Shown here in pieces: positions 1 through 12,427 of a stretch of 64,000 nucleotides of DNA. The stretch spans positions 1-64,000 of the forward strand of contig JAURVB010014569.1 of NCBI GenBank assembly GCA_033002965.1. The letters are read 5' to 3'. Position numbers and translations under genes: made by a program. Each line of letters opens with the position of its first letter. The first letter of the stretch is position 1. The DNA is from Piper betle. Its lineage: Eukaryota > Streptophyta > Magnoliopsida > Piperales > Piperaceae. The notes under the pieces are model-generated. The model ran no database searches and was not told where the DNA came from. It was given only the letters and a program-made list of their open reading frames with translations.

Positions 1-285
1 AGAATAAATGATGGCTAGGGTTTGTGGAAGCACCCTTTCACCATAATTCCTTTAACCGGGTAATTGGGTAATTAACACGGTTCACTTAACCTTTTCACTC
101 AACCTCTTAAATGGTATGGTTCACTTTACTAGTTTAAACGGTTAAATTGTATGGTTTACTTAACCGAGTAAAATTACTTAACCGCTTAACTAATACTTTC
201 CACTTGACCAGGTAATTAATAATTAAATGGGTAGCGGGTAAATAATTTAAACAAATTTATGGATACCAACGTTCAGTCCACCACG

Positions 286-342
<57 letters not shown>

Positions 343-354
343 CGGGTCTTTACA
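1..354 (-). mobile_element. F2 LTR, terminal part, cut by window start
   Basis: The first ~130 bases match 22938-23070, inside the complete F2 solo LTR at 21664-23197. The stretch ends in CCGGGTCTTTACA at 354, the same terminus as that LTR at 23197. Its other end lies outside the window. The next bases, TGCAA, begin a sequence that is uninterrupted at 33288, so this LTR was inserted there after the two copies separated, or was never in the right-hand copy. Orientation is inferred from the family. Confidence 0.75.
289..340. repeat. (AT)n microsatellite
   Basis: About 26 uninterrupted AT dinucleotides within the F2 LTR end. The translated Tyr-Ile runs in this stretch are artefacts of the repeat. 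Confidence 0.97.
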
Positions 355-899
355 TGCAATGCATTGCTGCCGGTTGCAAGCGCTGTGACATTGCAACATG
401 AGCGCCGTGGCGTTGCAATACAATAGTGTGTGCACCCGGCATTTGGCCCCAAAACAGTGCCCAAACCTCCAAACTAATCAACAATGCAAAACAAAATATA
501 AAAAAGAAGGCTATCCATGAAAATATTATGAACTAAACTTAAAATATACATAGATGACAAGATTTAATTCTAATCAAAAAGAAAAATGAAACGAAAAGAG
601 GTACCTTGCAAAGAGAAAATAACACCAATATGAAAGAGGGGAAAGGATTGGGGACGTGAAGAGGGTGGCGACGGTGGTAGACGGGGACAACTTATTTATA
701 AGCATATGTGAGGAGCGTCCAACCCCCAACACTGAAAATCTCCAAAAAATCCTCCGACTTCCCAACCTTACTATATATATCTAAGATATACACATGATTA
801 TCTTAACTAACTATCCTCATACCTCCTTATCTCTAACAAATATATACATTTTTATTTTATTTATTTATTTATTTTAAAACTTTAAACCCGGGTTTTACA
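355..899 (-). mobile_element. Older F2 LTR, distal part, host of the LTR at 1-354
   Basis: Matches 33288-33829, the end of the F2 solo LTR at 31519-33829. It ends GGTTTTACA at 899 and is followed by ACCAT (900-904), the same five bases that flank the right-hand copy on both sides. It contains no recognised coding sequence. The part left of 355 is displaced by the younger F2 LTR. Confidence 0.75.
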
Positions 900-904
900 A
901 CCAT

Positions 905-1541
905 GGTGGAATTGGAGAGGATAAGAGAAAGGGTTTTGCCCAATTAGTTGTGGGTCGCACACTAGTGTAGTTTCCTTTGGGTGTTGTGTGGTTCTTCTTG
1001 TGATGTCTTATCCACTTCTTGTTTTGCTTTAATATGAACTAATAAGTTCGTATGCTAGTTTGATATTGTAGTTATTTTATTTTGCAGACTAGCAACTTGT
1101 TACAAACATTTTTTCTTTTTAATATTCATACAGGTAGTATGTGCATACACTGTCGCTGGTAGATATAGTGAGTTGCTAAAACTTTCACACATACACACTC
1201 TCGTCGCGTTGTTGTTGTGTTATTTTATGCTTCTTTTCTATTTTATTTTGATCATTGAATATTTTTACTACTTGGTTTAATATACTGATGTAATAATCAC
1301 ATGTTTTGAGAACTTATATTTCTAATAATTTAAAATATTTTGAATAATATTTATATTTCTTTTCTTTTTACATGTTTTAGTTGTGGGTAGTGGTTATCTT
1401 TCATTTAAGACGTCGTGTTTAGATCTTAAGAGGTTTTATGGGCGTAATCTTTTATGTAATTAAGTTAAGAGATAGCCATTTTAAATAATATACAATTCGG
1501 TTCAGTTGGGTTGAAAGATGAACCGGGCATGAGATGTTACA
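905..1541 (+). mobile_element. F3 LTR, 3' terminal part (left duplicate)
   Basis: Matches 33835-34472, the end of the 3' LTR of the large F3 element, and less closely 19295-19806, the end of its 5' LTR. It ends in GAACCGGGCATGAGATGTTACA at 1541 (shared terminal words ACCGGGCAT and GATGTTACA). The five bases after it, CAAGC, are the same as after the right-hand copy at 34473. Confidence 0.8.
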
Positions 1542-2330
1542 CAAGCAGTGAGGGACCATGTAAAATAGGCAATGGGTTTTCTTCTTCCACTGATCATAAA
1601 TCGACAACTGCATGTCACCCACAACCTTTGAAGAGGATAATATTCCATTGTTGGGTAGACATCAACCAATTGGAGATCATTAGCCAGGATAGCCATAACA
1701 TTATGCCCTATAACCTCTTCCAAAATGATGCCTTTACCCCAAATGAGTTGCCTGAACATAATCGACAAAGTTTCATGTCAGACCGCCATGACCTTCCTCT
1801 TTTAGCATTTAACAAAGAGCTGGTCTTACATTGATGCAAATTTCTCTTAAAATCCCTTGACTTGTTTTTCTAGATCATCTAGCCTCTAATCATCTAATTG
1901 CTTTTTATTTGTCCTTGTCATTGCTACGAGGAATGACAATCACGCCAAGGATCAACCACTCAGCCTACCAATTTTTAGATCACTTGCAAAATGATCTAAC
2001 AAAATTATGGATTTGGCACTTTTAAGGATATCCCAACCTTATTGAATTATGGTTAAGAGATAGAAATTAGCACTACGGGGTTTACCTGCACTTGTAATCT
2101 ACTCGTAAAATAAACTTGATTCTTTGTTCACTCCTTGATTCAAAAGAGAATACAATGCCTATTATAGACTTACAAGTGGGCCTAGACCCCAAATTCACCG
2201 TAAAGTTACATTTACTTTTTTAATAGGTCATAAGCCCATTTAGGAGTTACTAATAGAGAACCCATAAACTCACAAGAACGTCAACATGGATGGAATAGCA
2301 CTTCAAGATGGCAAGGTGATCTGCAAGGAG
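1542..2330. repeat. Flank duplicated at 34473-35234; no gene recognised
   Basis: Close match to 34473-35234. A more diverged relative of its second half (2060-2270) is at 17130-17330, so part of it is a dispersed repeat. On the minus strand both copies keep a related short open frame (about 1511-1768 and 34440-34709), but the ends differ and no known domain is seen, so I do not call it a gene. Similarity stops at about 2330. Confidence 0.7.
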
Positions 2331-2880
2331 ACGAACAGCAATTCTTCTCAGCAGGACTTCACAAATGAGGGACTGGTAGGGCTCCTCCCTCTCCAAGCTC
2401 TACAGCAGCACTAGTGGTAGAGCTTCGGGATTCCTTGACACAGCACGGCAAGGATGAGGCGGCACCGACAAGATGCATGCGCGGCAGGGAGATGAAGGTA
2501 CCCGAAGATAAAGCTCCTCCTCATTCCAAGTTTTTTGAGTAGAGTAGGTGGCTATATTTACTAATGGAGGTTGTTGTATCTGTTAGAAAATTTTCTTCCA
2601 CGGATTAAGCTTTATGATGCACAAAAAGATTGAAGTATCACTCAAATTTTCTCAATCCACCATATCTTCATATTTCACCTTTATCACCTTCTAGAATATG
2701 GACCTTAGGGCTTACTCCATTTTATTTAATTGGGCCTTGATTAAATTACACACCGGACTTGGGCTGGCTTAACTCAAGCTAAGTCATTTGGATTGGAAAA
2801 AAATGGGTTCATACAATAAATGAATAATATATATATATATATGAAATCATTGAAAATGAAATTTGGAATTTAGTACAATA
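2331..2880. other. Unmatched sequence between duplication and pararetroviral fragment
   Basis: No similarity to the rest of the window was seen and no coding region or RNA is recognised. It contains a short AT run at about 2827-2842. Confidence 0.5.
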
Positions 2881-3552
2881 ACATGCTTATTATAATATAG
2901 GAAAGGGAAACAAAAGAGAACAAGACGAAATAAAAAACATACCTATGATAAGAGAATTAGAGAAAATAGGACTGATAGGAGAAGATATAAATAAAAATAA
3001 ATGTACTTATGAATTTAGTCTTAATATTAAGAATCCAGATTTAATAATAAGAATAGTAAACTTAGAATATAGTCCTGAAGATATAAAGGAGTTTAAAGTC
3101 CAAATAAAAGAATTAATAGATTTGGGAATAATTAGAAGGTCAGTAAGCCCTTATAGGTCAGCTGCTTTTATAGTAAGAAAACACTATGAAATAGCCAGAG
3201 GAAAAGCTAGGATAATATTTAATTATAAAAGACTAAATGATAACACATATGATGATGTTTACAATTTACCTCATAAAGATAGTATTATAAATTTAATAGA
3301 AGATAAAAAATATTCAGTAAATTTGACTTAAAAATTGGATATAATCAAATAAAAATAAAAGAAGAAGATAAACCTTAGACGGCTTTTACTTGCCCTGAAG
3401 GATTGTTTGAATGGAATATATTGTCTTTCAGACTAAAGAATGCTCCAGCTATATTCCAAAGGTTTATGGACAATATATTTGGAAAATTTAATTTTTGTAT
3501 AGTCTATATAGATGATATTTTAGTAGCATCAAATAGTATGAAAGAACATCTA
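2881..3552 (+). pseudogene. Endogenous pararetrovirus reverse transcriptase fragment (Caulimoviridae), broken
   Basis: An open frame from 2945 to 3331 carries the N-terminal fingers region of a pararetroviral reverse transcriptase, with the conserved lysine/asparagine-rich motif at 3203-3242. The frame is lost near 3315-3331, and the rest of the domain continues in another frame: a TAG interrupts it at 3376-3378 and the catalytic YIDD is at 3505-3516. Similarity stops near 3552. Protease, RNase H, movement protein and coat protein regions are not seen, so this is only part of a polyprotein. Base composition is very A-rich, unlike the neighbouring LTRs. The motif style fits Caulimoviridae rather than Ty3/gypsy; genus is not assigned. 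With a frameshift, a stop and missing ends it cannot encode an enzyme. The right edge abuts the duplicated lipid-transfer protein promoter. Confidence 0.85.
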
Positions 3553-3636
3553 AATTTGATGCCCTTTCCTCAGATTTGATGATGTTTAGCTAACAACCAA
3601 TATTTTATGAATCTGCTTACTAGCTTGGGTCATGTG

Positions 3637-3644
3637 TATATATA
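3637..3644 (-). promoter_or_regulatory. TATA box of the orphaned lipid-transfer protein promoter
   Basis: TATATATA, equivalent to 39518-39525, where it stands about 90 bases upstream of the lipid-transfer protein start. Here, transcription from it would run leftwards into the antisense strand of the pararetroviral fragment. Activity is inferred, not shown. Confidence 0.5.
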
Positions 3645-4373
3645 GCTAGCCTACCGGAGATGAAGTTGCCTGGTCTTTGCTCTTGCATGCCCAGTAAAGT
3701 CCACTTAATTTTCTGGGTCACTGTTTCTTAGTGGGAAAGATGGATTTGAGGAAGTCTTTATCTCGTCTAGATCAAATTGGAAATCTGGTTTAACTGTTGT
3801 TGTTGTTTGTTAGAAGTTTACTACCAAAACCCGCGTTGTGATTTTTTTTAACGAATGTCATATATATAATAAGATCTGTAACCTTCATGAATGGACCATT
3901 CTGATGGTTGGTGATGACTTGTGAGCAATCGATTGCCTAACTCGTTCACGACAAAAGTGGAGATCGATCGTAGCAGAACGATATTAACTTTGGCGCTTAA
4001 GAGAAGGTTGTGGAAGACATGATATGACGGGTTCTTGAAAACCCCATTAAATTTATTTTGGGGAAAACAAAAGATACATAGAACAGGGTAAATATTTTAA
4101 TTCTGGCATCGGTTATTCAGTTTTGTTCATAACTTTCTAAAACATATTTGTTAGAAATTCGGCCAACATATCCAATTGGGCCTGTTGACTGGTGTTTGTC
4201 ATCAACTGACAACCACTGTTGATCGTCAATAGATAGTTGGTGACAAAATATTCCTTCACATATAAACAATTAGATAGCCATTCGTGTCGGTTGGATTGAA
4301 TGATTCTGAATGGACACATCTTCCGTTCAACTTCTCCGCATAAAAAAATGAAAGAGAATAAAAAATTACAAAA

Positions 4374-4445
4374 CGACCGTGGGAGTCGAAATCCACGACC
4401 TTTTGATGCGAAGTCGAACGCGGTAGTCCACTGCGCTATGCGGAT
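4374..4445 (-). other. tRNA-Arg(TCG)-like sequence, degenerate
   Basis: On the minus strand there is an A-box-like TAGCGCAGTGG, an anticodon-loop-like CTTCGCA that would place TCG as anticodon, and a B-box-like GGATTTCGACTCC with one extra T. The T arm can pair; the acceptor ends cannot. A run of six T lies roughly 20 bases downstream. It may be a tRNA pseudogene or the head of a tRNA-derived SINE. The right-hand duplicate at 40271-40320 has lost the A box. Confidence 0.4.
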
Positions 4446-6505
4446 TACTGATGTAGTTGCCCGAAAGGCAGATGGAGCATGTTTGAAACCTCCCACCTAG
4501 TGTTCCTAGTGTTGCGTACGGTGTCAAACCCGGCCTAATGTTAAGTACCTGAACCCAAATTTAGATATATATTTCTTTAAGTTAGACCTAAGCGTGATTC
4601 AATAAACTTGGAGTCGAATCGAACTCAAACCCATAATAAATATATTTTATATATTTATATAAAAATACACAAAAATTAACATATTATGATTATTATTCTT
4701 ATTTATAATGCAATATTATATAAATTAAAGTTTAATTTAAAACTAAAATAGAATATTTTTGAGTTTAGGTCATTATAGGGTTGAATCCTTTGAGACTTGA
4801 ACTCTGACCTAATATAAAACGGGTATTCAGAAAAAAATTGAACTCATGTACCCAAACCCGTTAAGTTTAGACCCAAATCCGATATTTTGGGATCGCTTCA
4901 GCTATCTTGTTTATCCGAACTAGTTGGCAACAAAACTCACCACATTCATAGCACTCTATTCCACGTTGCGATGATACCTATTGCCCATGACTAAATTTTG
5001 TCGTTGTTGCCAAGTCATGGTGGATCTTATTAAGGTCGGGCAAAGGTCATGAATTAAAAACACTAGAATCAAACTCATCTCAATCTAGATATATGTTTTT
5101 TGAGAAATTAGCTAGAAAATTCTCAAATTCAGCATATCTTCACCACAAAGAACTTATTAACTTTATTTATCGAATAATTTAAAATGGCTTATTTATCTCC
5201 AGTAATACAACAATAAAGACCCTTTCCCTTGTTTAATATTTGGTAATCTTTCTGTAGCAAAAGGAACTTATTTATCGTTTTAACCACTAACTAGATTGTT
5301 TTGGCAATGGAAATGGCAATGCATTTAAAGTTCTCAAAACAAATGGGTTAAATCATAGTTAAGTCCCAACTCCCAACTCTAGCAAATTGAGATCGCGAGA
5401 ACGCTTAAAATGGTAGGAAAGAAGGTGAAAGAAAATTTGTAAATCTGATGAAATATTATTTATTACAATATACTAAAACAATGACCTCACAACCTTTTAT
5501 TAGTTGTTGCACCGTTTGACATTCATTTTTTTTGTCTGCCATAAAGTACAGATTACTTATTGCCCTATCGCGCGCTTTCCCTTTGATCTTCTCTCTTCTC
5601 CCATTGCCTGACCGCTTCTTCCCCTTATTCCAGCGTTTGGCACCGTACACACCACTTGGAATCAAGAATGACGCCAATACAAACCGGTATGATTCCCATT
5701 GTGAATTTGTTTTTCGACCCAAAAATTGATCTTTTCGCTGTCCACGGCCTCGCCGCCACGTTCTTCACAGTTCTGTTCCGTCTCTGCTTTGTCCGATTCT
5801 CACCACCGACCATGATGTGAGCATGTTGACGGTGATGAGCTAGTTAGCGCATCTGGCAATATCATCTTATTTGAAACAAACGGCGAAGTTCCTAAGGGAT
5901 TTCTGATATTTTTGGCAGAGAGAACCGCACGCTGCAGCTCTTTGGCCCCCATCCTCCTCTGCCACCCCTTACTGTTGTCTTCTACCGTCGGCTTCATTTT
6001 TGCCATCGCTTAGACACCTGAACAAAAGGAGAAAGTGTGATTCTGGGATTTGGATCGGGATCGGGATCGGCCCTAAAATGGAAATTACATTCAATATTTT
6101 TTTAATAATTAAAAAAAATAAAAGTTCTAAGGTAAAAGTAAAAAAACATATTTTTTATATAAATTAAATTTACCATATTCTCTTTTAAAAACTATACTCG
6201 TGAAGCCATCACGCTCCATCTAGTTATTTAATAAGGAGACGTCCAATCACCTATAATTTTCATAAATCAAAACAAAAAAAGTCTACTAAACCAAATAGAA
6301 CTCCAAAGAACATTGTCACAGATTTATACATTTATAGACTATAGGAATAGGAAAAGTAAAACATTGGAGGGCATACATATCGCATCATAGTTTAAAAGTT
6401 CCAAACTCAACTCAAGTCAACGTGTTAGGGAAAAGAGTAGATTCGAAGTCTATTGTAGGCTCGAATCGGAATCATTATAATAATTTTTTAATTATATAAA
6501 TGTTT

Positions 6506-7497
6506 GTTAGAATTTGTCATCAAAGTTGGTTGATTGTAGGTCGACGTACTCATACGTGAACTATAATTTGAAGTATATATTTTCGTCGTCAAATCTACTA
6601 TATAGAACTTGATCTTGTATATATACAATTTGGTTAAATCTTCTATTTTAGTAACTCTTCTAATATTGTTTTGTTAATTGTTCTTTTTCCTTCATTCATT
6701 TCATATTTTTATTCATCCATTATAATCTACAAATAAATATATAATATTTAATTTAAATTAATCTTATCTCGTTTGACCACGCATTTTCATGTATGTATCA
6801 TATAGATTGTGTTAGATGTTAAATTGGGTTTAATTATAAGTCACATGGTTCGAGCTCGCCGGTAGATTGCTTCAATCTTGGAGACCAGGTCCACTTAGGA
6901 ATTATTTCTTATTTTATTCTTATCAAATAGGTAGGTTGTTTTATACCGTAGAACGAGTTAAGTGGCGGTTTTATTACAACCCATTTATTTTGGGTCATTT
7001 AGATGTCGTGTTTAATAACCCTTGAGGATGAGATCCTTTGAGTTGTTTTCAAAAGCTAAAAGATTCATCGCAAGTTGCCTTTTTTCTGGAGGCTTATTAA
7101 TATTATTATTCCCCACCTAAATATAATATTATTATATTATGTTTTCGTGATTTTAAGAGTAGGAAGATTGTTTGAGATTACTTCTGGTAAGTCCCACTTC
7201 AAGGGGTAACTCCCAGGGAGCAAAGTGTTGAGGAATTCAGTTGTTTCAGTGTTGATGGGATTGACACAGTGCTCTACTTTCTCTTCTTGCTATACATTTT
7301 CACCCCTGAGTCTATGAGCTTCTCACACTAAGAGAGGCATAGGGTTACTGGTACCGAATTCTACGATGTATGTCATGACTGTAATGTACTTGGCTTGCCT
7401 TCATAACTCAGAGGAGAGGACCATCGTGAAATTGGATAGGATTGGAGAAAGGGTGTTGTCCGATCAACAGTGGGTCACACGCCGGTGTAGTTTCGTT
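6506..7497 (+). mobile_element. F3 LTR fragment
   Basis: Similar to 18660-19040 and, further in, to 25250-25790 and 31064-31518 of the F3 LTRs. It lacks both LTR ends. It contains the uninterrupted form of two insertion sites: the F1 site (CGGTT near 6969) and the F2 site (GGACCATCG near 7420). It is cut on the right by an F1 LTR. Confidence 0.75.
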
Positions 7498-9118
7498 TGT
7501 AACACCCCATTTCGGCTCACCTGTGAACCGACCCGGAATGTCACTGGTGACCGAACTGTTTGCTAATCTATTGGGTTCGGTTAAGCCGACCCAGATTTGC
7601 CCTCGGCGTCTTAAGATAGAGATGTGACATGGAAAACATAGATGGAACAATTGGGTTTTAACGCAGTCCTACATGCATGCCATGATGTGCAAGCAAAAAC
7701 AAGACAAAACAATAAAGAGAAATCAAAAGAAAATGTATATTTCTTTAGAAAAACGGACAAAGTTTCCCCTAAAAGTGAAATAAGGACCAACCTATCTACA
7801 ATAAGGGTATATAAATATTTTATCAAAATAGTATAAAACATGACAATCTATCATGACATTCAGTCATTATCCCTTCCGTTTTCACCTGAGCCAAGTTTGA
7901 GCTTCAAGGCTCTTTATTCATCCACATTTATCTATTCGTTTCATAAGCAGTTTATCAAGGCATAGCACAACATGACTATCATCATTCACACAACATGCAA
8001 TACCATCATTATACACTGCACACGGCAAGTACATGTGTGAGTGGTTCTATGCTGCTCTTTCGCAATCCCGACAGGGCTCATCCTTTGTAGTTCTCACCTA
8101 CTTAAATATAGAAAACCGTCACTAACGAGTGTTACCGGTCCAAAAAATAACTAATGTCAATCTAGCACAGGAAGCTAACCCTCCTGTTGAATAAAAATCT
8201 CAATACTTCCTCAAGAACTTTCACAAGGGCAGTAATGGGAGCCATCACCCTCGGGCAGCAACGTCCCTTTTCCATCACATTCTCTTTCCTTGGCCATTCG
8301 ACTATCCCTTTGCACGGGAAAATCATTCACATTCATCTCAACCTTCTACATCCTCTGTATTAATCCTAGCCCTAAGTACAAGGGCCGAGTACTCTCAGAC
8401 AGGTGCCTTAAGTACCCTTCTATTTCACAAGTCTAGACATGCGCTGCACAGCAGTACTCATAAACCTCCACACTTCTCCAGGTTTGAGGAACTCAAGGTG
8501 GAGTTGTTAGGATCCTGTAGGAATGGAGTGGATGCTCAGCAGTTCCAAACCTGCTATTGACTAGCACGTGCCTGCTCGCGTAGCATGGTCGTCGAATTTC
8601 CCTCATTCTATCTCTCACTGAAAACTTGAAAACTATACATACATATATAGGTCTAGGTTGGGATCTATACGATAGGCCCGAAGGCAACTTGTGGTGGATC
8701 GTAATTTCAAAAAGTGACCGAGGGATCTCAACATAAAGGGTTATAAATCCAGAAAACTGTTGGCTAAATGACCCGAGTTAAGTAGGACCAATAAAATAAA
8801 ATGCCACTTAACTTGTCCTGCACATGATAAATCAAATACACAATAGAATAGCGTAAAACAAAGAATGAGTCCAAAACGGACCTATTAGAAGCTCCAATTG
8901 GGTCCTCACACTTAGGTGGTGAGCTCCTACTACGTACCTACACGACAAACTAAAAGCTAATGCCCACTCATGATGCAGTCATACATCCTATATCACACAT
9001 ACATCCATCACGCATCAATCATAGTCACATCAACCTATGTCAATTCTAGCAAGTCTACTTAGGCTAGTTTGCATTAGATCATGATCGTTACTTAGTTACC
9101 CTAATTAGTTTCTTAGCT
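7498..9118 (-). mobile_element. F1 LTR, minus orientation, truncated
   Basis: Starts TGTAACACCCC (the reversed F1 3' end) and follows the same order of blocks as the complete F1 LTR at 46529-49485: the promoter-proximal block at 8470-8720, a degenerate inverted repeat near 8776-8820, and the block around 8880-8950. The part that would hold the GC-rich region and the TGTAAAACCC end is missing. Similarity ends at roughly 9118, where an F1 LTR in the other orientation takes over. Right edge is approximate. Confidence 0.7.
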
Positions 9119-12073
9119 TCCATTTTTAACACCACTCAATCAAACAATTTTATATTTTATTCTTAATCAATTTTTTTATATTTTCTAGATTTTTTTGGAA
9201 TTTATTAGGAGTTAGTTATTTTTTGGCTTGAATCGAAAGCGAGTTACCTTTTATTCATGAGATTGCCACCCAAACCCTCCCCGACACTTTTTTCTTTTCC
9301 ACCAATCACTGCCCCATGGCTTGCCGCCGACGCCTCCTCTGGCTGCCGCACCGCCGCAAATCGAATCCGATGAAGCCTTCGGACCTCGCCACGTTGTTCA
9401 AAGATGATCGTGACACTCTGGAACGTGTTGCGTTCTCAATGCCATTCCACCGCCAACCGTGCCACTGACGCTGCCCCTTCGACCCAAAAACCATTCCCCC
9501 ACACAGTGTGCCACTGCAGAGGCCAACCAAGGCCTAATCGGACAGCCCAACAGACCTGGCCGACTCATGGCCATCACTGCCACCTTCGCCCTCACCAACA
9601 CTGTGGTTGCATCAAGCTCACCGAGCCAGTGCCGACTCACAGTTCCATCACCTCGCCACAAAAATTGCTGGAAAGCCATCGGAAAGTCGCCATAAAACAG
9701 CCAAAAACGGCGGAAAATTTGAATTTGCTGGAATACACTGAAAATCGTCAATTTTTTGTTGATTTCGTCCAGCCAAATCCAATAGAATTTTGGATGCCGA
9801 CGGGTGCCAAATCTGAATCCTGAACCGCGCGACAAACCCTAGTCATTACCAATTGCCAAAGAAGTGAGGTATAATTAACTTCAACCTAATTATTTAAAAT
9901 TGATAATTGTTAGCACAACATGTTAGGATTGGATTGATTGACATGATAAATTATTTTTATTGTAAATAAAAATGAATTTGGGTGATTTAAATGATATAAA
10001 ATAAATGCTAATTAATTGATTAGGTAAACTAAGTATGAATTGCTAATAACTACAACGTAGCCTAGAAAATCATGATGTGGATTGATGTGAGTGCTTTGAT
10101 TGAGTATGATAGTTTGGATATGTGAATGCTTCATAGCGGGCATTAGTTTTTAGTTTTGATGTGTAGTTACTGAGTAGGAGCTTGCCACCTAGGTGCGTGA
10201 ACAAGATTAAAGCTTCTACCAGGTTCATTTAAGATTCGTTTCTGGTTAGACTCCTTCACTCTACCTTGATCTATTTTAAGACGTAAGCGGATGTGTTGAG
10301 TGGTGGATTTATCATATCCCACTCCACATGAGCTATTTAGTCGTACAAAATTTTTAGATTAACAACCCTCGAGGATGAGATCCCCGAGTTTGTTTTCGAA
10401 AACATAAATCCAGATCACGATGCTTTCATGCCTACTATATTACAATCCCTACCCTGACCTATGTACATTTAGTTTTTTCCGATTTTCTAATGAGATGTGA
10501 GACAAGGGAAAGTCGCTCACGCGCACCACAAGCAGGCACATGCTAGTTAAAGTGAGCTCTCAATTGGTGAGCTCTATAAGAATTGAATGGAGAATGTCAT
10601 AATTAGTGTTACAAGGTTAATTAAATGTAATATGTCATAATTAGGGATTAGCATGCCTAATTAAATGTAAATAACATAATTAGGATTAGTGAACTTATTT
10701 AAGTGTAAAATATGATAAGTAGGGTTACTCAGCTAATTGCATGAATAATATCATCATTAGGGTTACTAAGCTAATTAAATGTGAAAATTTTTATCAAATT
10801 GATCTTGTTGTATATCATTTTTTGTTTTGGAGGTTGTGTATCATGCTTGATTTTGGCATTAGGATTTTGATCATATTCATGTTCATTCATTTCATACATG
10901 TATCACATAGTTAGCATGGGTATTAATGTGTAGTTTGGTTATGTAGGTGCGAAGTAGGATCTCGTCGTCTAGGCTCGAGACCCTTCATAAGGCTTCTACC
11001 ACGTCCGCTCAAACTCGCCTCTTGATTTGTTGTTCTACTCCATCATTCTCTTGTTTTAGATCACAAGATGTGATAAGTAGTCTTTTTATCGAATCTCACT
11101 TAAAACGGCCCATTTAAATGATATGTTTTCAAGAATTAAGAACCCTTGACATATTTTCGAAAACTCAGATACACAATTAGTTGCCTTCGGATTTTCTTGT
11201 GAGTCAAGAGATGAAGGAATCAACTTAACACATACTGTGAGAGGGCACATATATAAGTCACATCAGGCTCTGGATTGGTAGGAGGGTTGTTCTATTCCCG
11301 AAGGATCCTGACAACTCTGCATCTTGAGCTTCCTCACACCCAGAGTGGCGTGGTGTATAGGGGTACTATTATATACAGCACATTTCTAGATGCGTGGTAT
11401 CAAAAGGTACTAATAGTGACTGCTTAAGAGTAGTTGTCCTTTGTGCTATAAGTCAGGAGAAATATAGAGGAATGAAGAGTGTTTAATGAAACAATGCCTA
11501 GAGTGGGATTTTAAAATGAGAAAATACGGAGAGAGACATAATGCGAGTTAGTTCAGGACGTTTGCAGCTCAATGACTCCTTAGTAATTGATCTTTGAAGT
11601 GTTCAATAGAGGTAAATAATTGATTTCTTTTACATGAGAGTCACCTCTAATTTACCAGTTTGATATTTACTTAGTTCCATACCAGTGACAACCATTGTTG
11701 ACATTTTTCTATTATTTATGTAGGTGAGGAACATGAATGTGACATATTGGGCTCGATAGAAGAGCAATGACATCTTAGCGTACACACACCAACCTAGCAC
11801 AATATGTTGACATGTTGTGTGATTTCGTTGTGATGTATTATAATGTGACATATTTTAGTGTATTGAAATGACTTAAATATGTTAAGACTGATATGAAAAA
11901 ATGTGATAGATGTGATCAGCAAATTGGTCGACACCAAATTTATGAATTTAACTCTGTTGATATGACCACTGTGACAGATATGATGAATAGATGGGTTGAG
12001 ACCCAGATTATGTTTATGATTTGTTGGTATAACTATGGTGTCTCATGGAATGCAAGTTTAATATTGTGTTATG

Positions 12074-12105
<32 letters not shown>

Positions 12106-12427
12106 TGATAGGGTGGCCTCTTATTGTACATTTAGGTGAACCTTCATCCTTTATATGTAAAAAATTCTATAATTTTTATCATGATTTAATTATTTTTTTA
12201 ATAGAATCATTTGTTATAACATGCATGCAACATCCTACTAAGGTGTGTATTTCATGCATGCATTGGTTGCACATTGTAGTGGTATTTTTTCGTCTCGAAA
12301 TGCTGAGAGGGTCTAGCTCCTTTTTGCTTAGGTTTGGATCGCCCAACCTAATCGAAATAAGAGATGGTTCGGTGTACTGTAACAAACCTAGTTCGGTTTA
12401 GGAATGAAACAGATTTGGGGTGTTATA
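9119..12427 (+). mobile_element. F1 LTR sequence, plus orientation, composite
   Basis: Begins inside an F1 LTR, just before its GC-rich part (9280-9840), and runs to the F1 3' end GGGGTGTTATA at 12427. The block with the GAAGTAGGAGCTTGCC-type word and the CTCGAGG-type word occurs twice, at about 10140-10400 and 10935-11180, so the piece is either two fused F1 LTRs or one LTR with a duplicated upstream module. The frames through the GC-rich part are not conserved among copies and I do not call them genes. Confidence 0.65.
10595..10790. repeat. Diverged tandem repeat in F1 LTR
   Basis: Four to five degenerate units of about 40-50 bases built on CTAATTAAATGT and CATAATTAGG. A related, less repeated stretch is in the F1 LTR at 48180-48260. 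Confidence 0.6.

Larger units (their letters stand above)
3553..6505. repeat. Segmental duplicate, left copy: upstream region of the lipid-transfer protein gene without the gene
   Basis: Near-identical to 39430-41544 followed by 49664-50540; the right copy is interrupted by the F4 retrotransposon, this one is not and shows the empty site near 5614. The left edge lies about 10 bases upstream of where the lipid-transfer protein start codon stands in the right copy. The right edge, near 6505, is where an F3 LTR fragment begins. No complete gene is seen inside; a tRNA-like sequence is annotated separately. Confidence 0.9.

Noticed and set aside
247..464. Two minus-strand frames with long Tyr-Ile runs
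   Set aside because: They translate an (AT)n microsatellite in an LTR.
1502..1768. Minus-strand frame resembling 34383-34709
   Set aside because: Similarity follows from the duplication; starts and ends differ and no known domain is seen.
4137..4496. 119-residue minus-strand frame
   Set aside because: It runs through the tRNA-like sequence and is frame-shifted by the deletion in the duplicate, so it is not under coding constraint.
9398..9835. 145- and 139-residue frames on opposite strands
   Set aside because: They lie in the F1 GC-rich part and have no domain or partner elsewhere.
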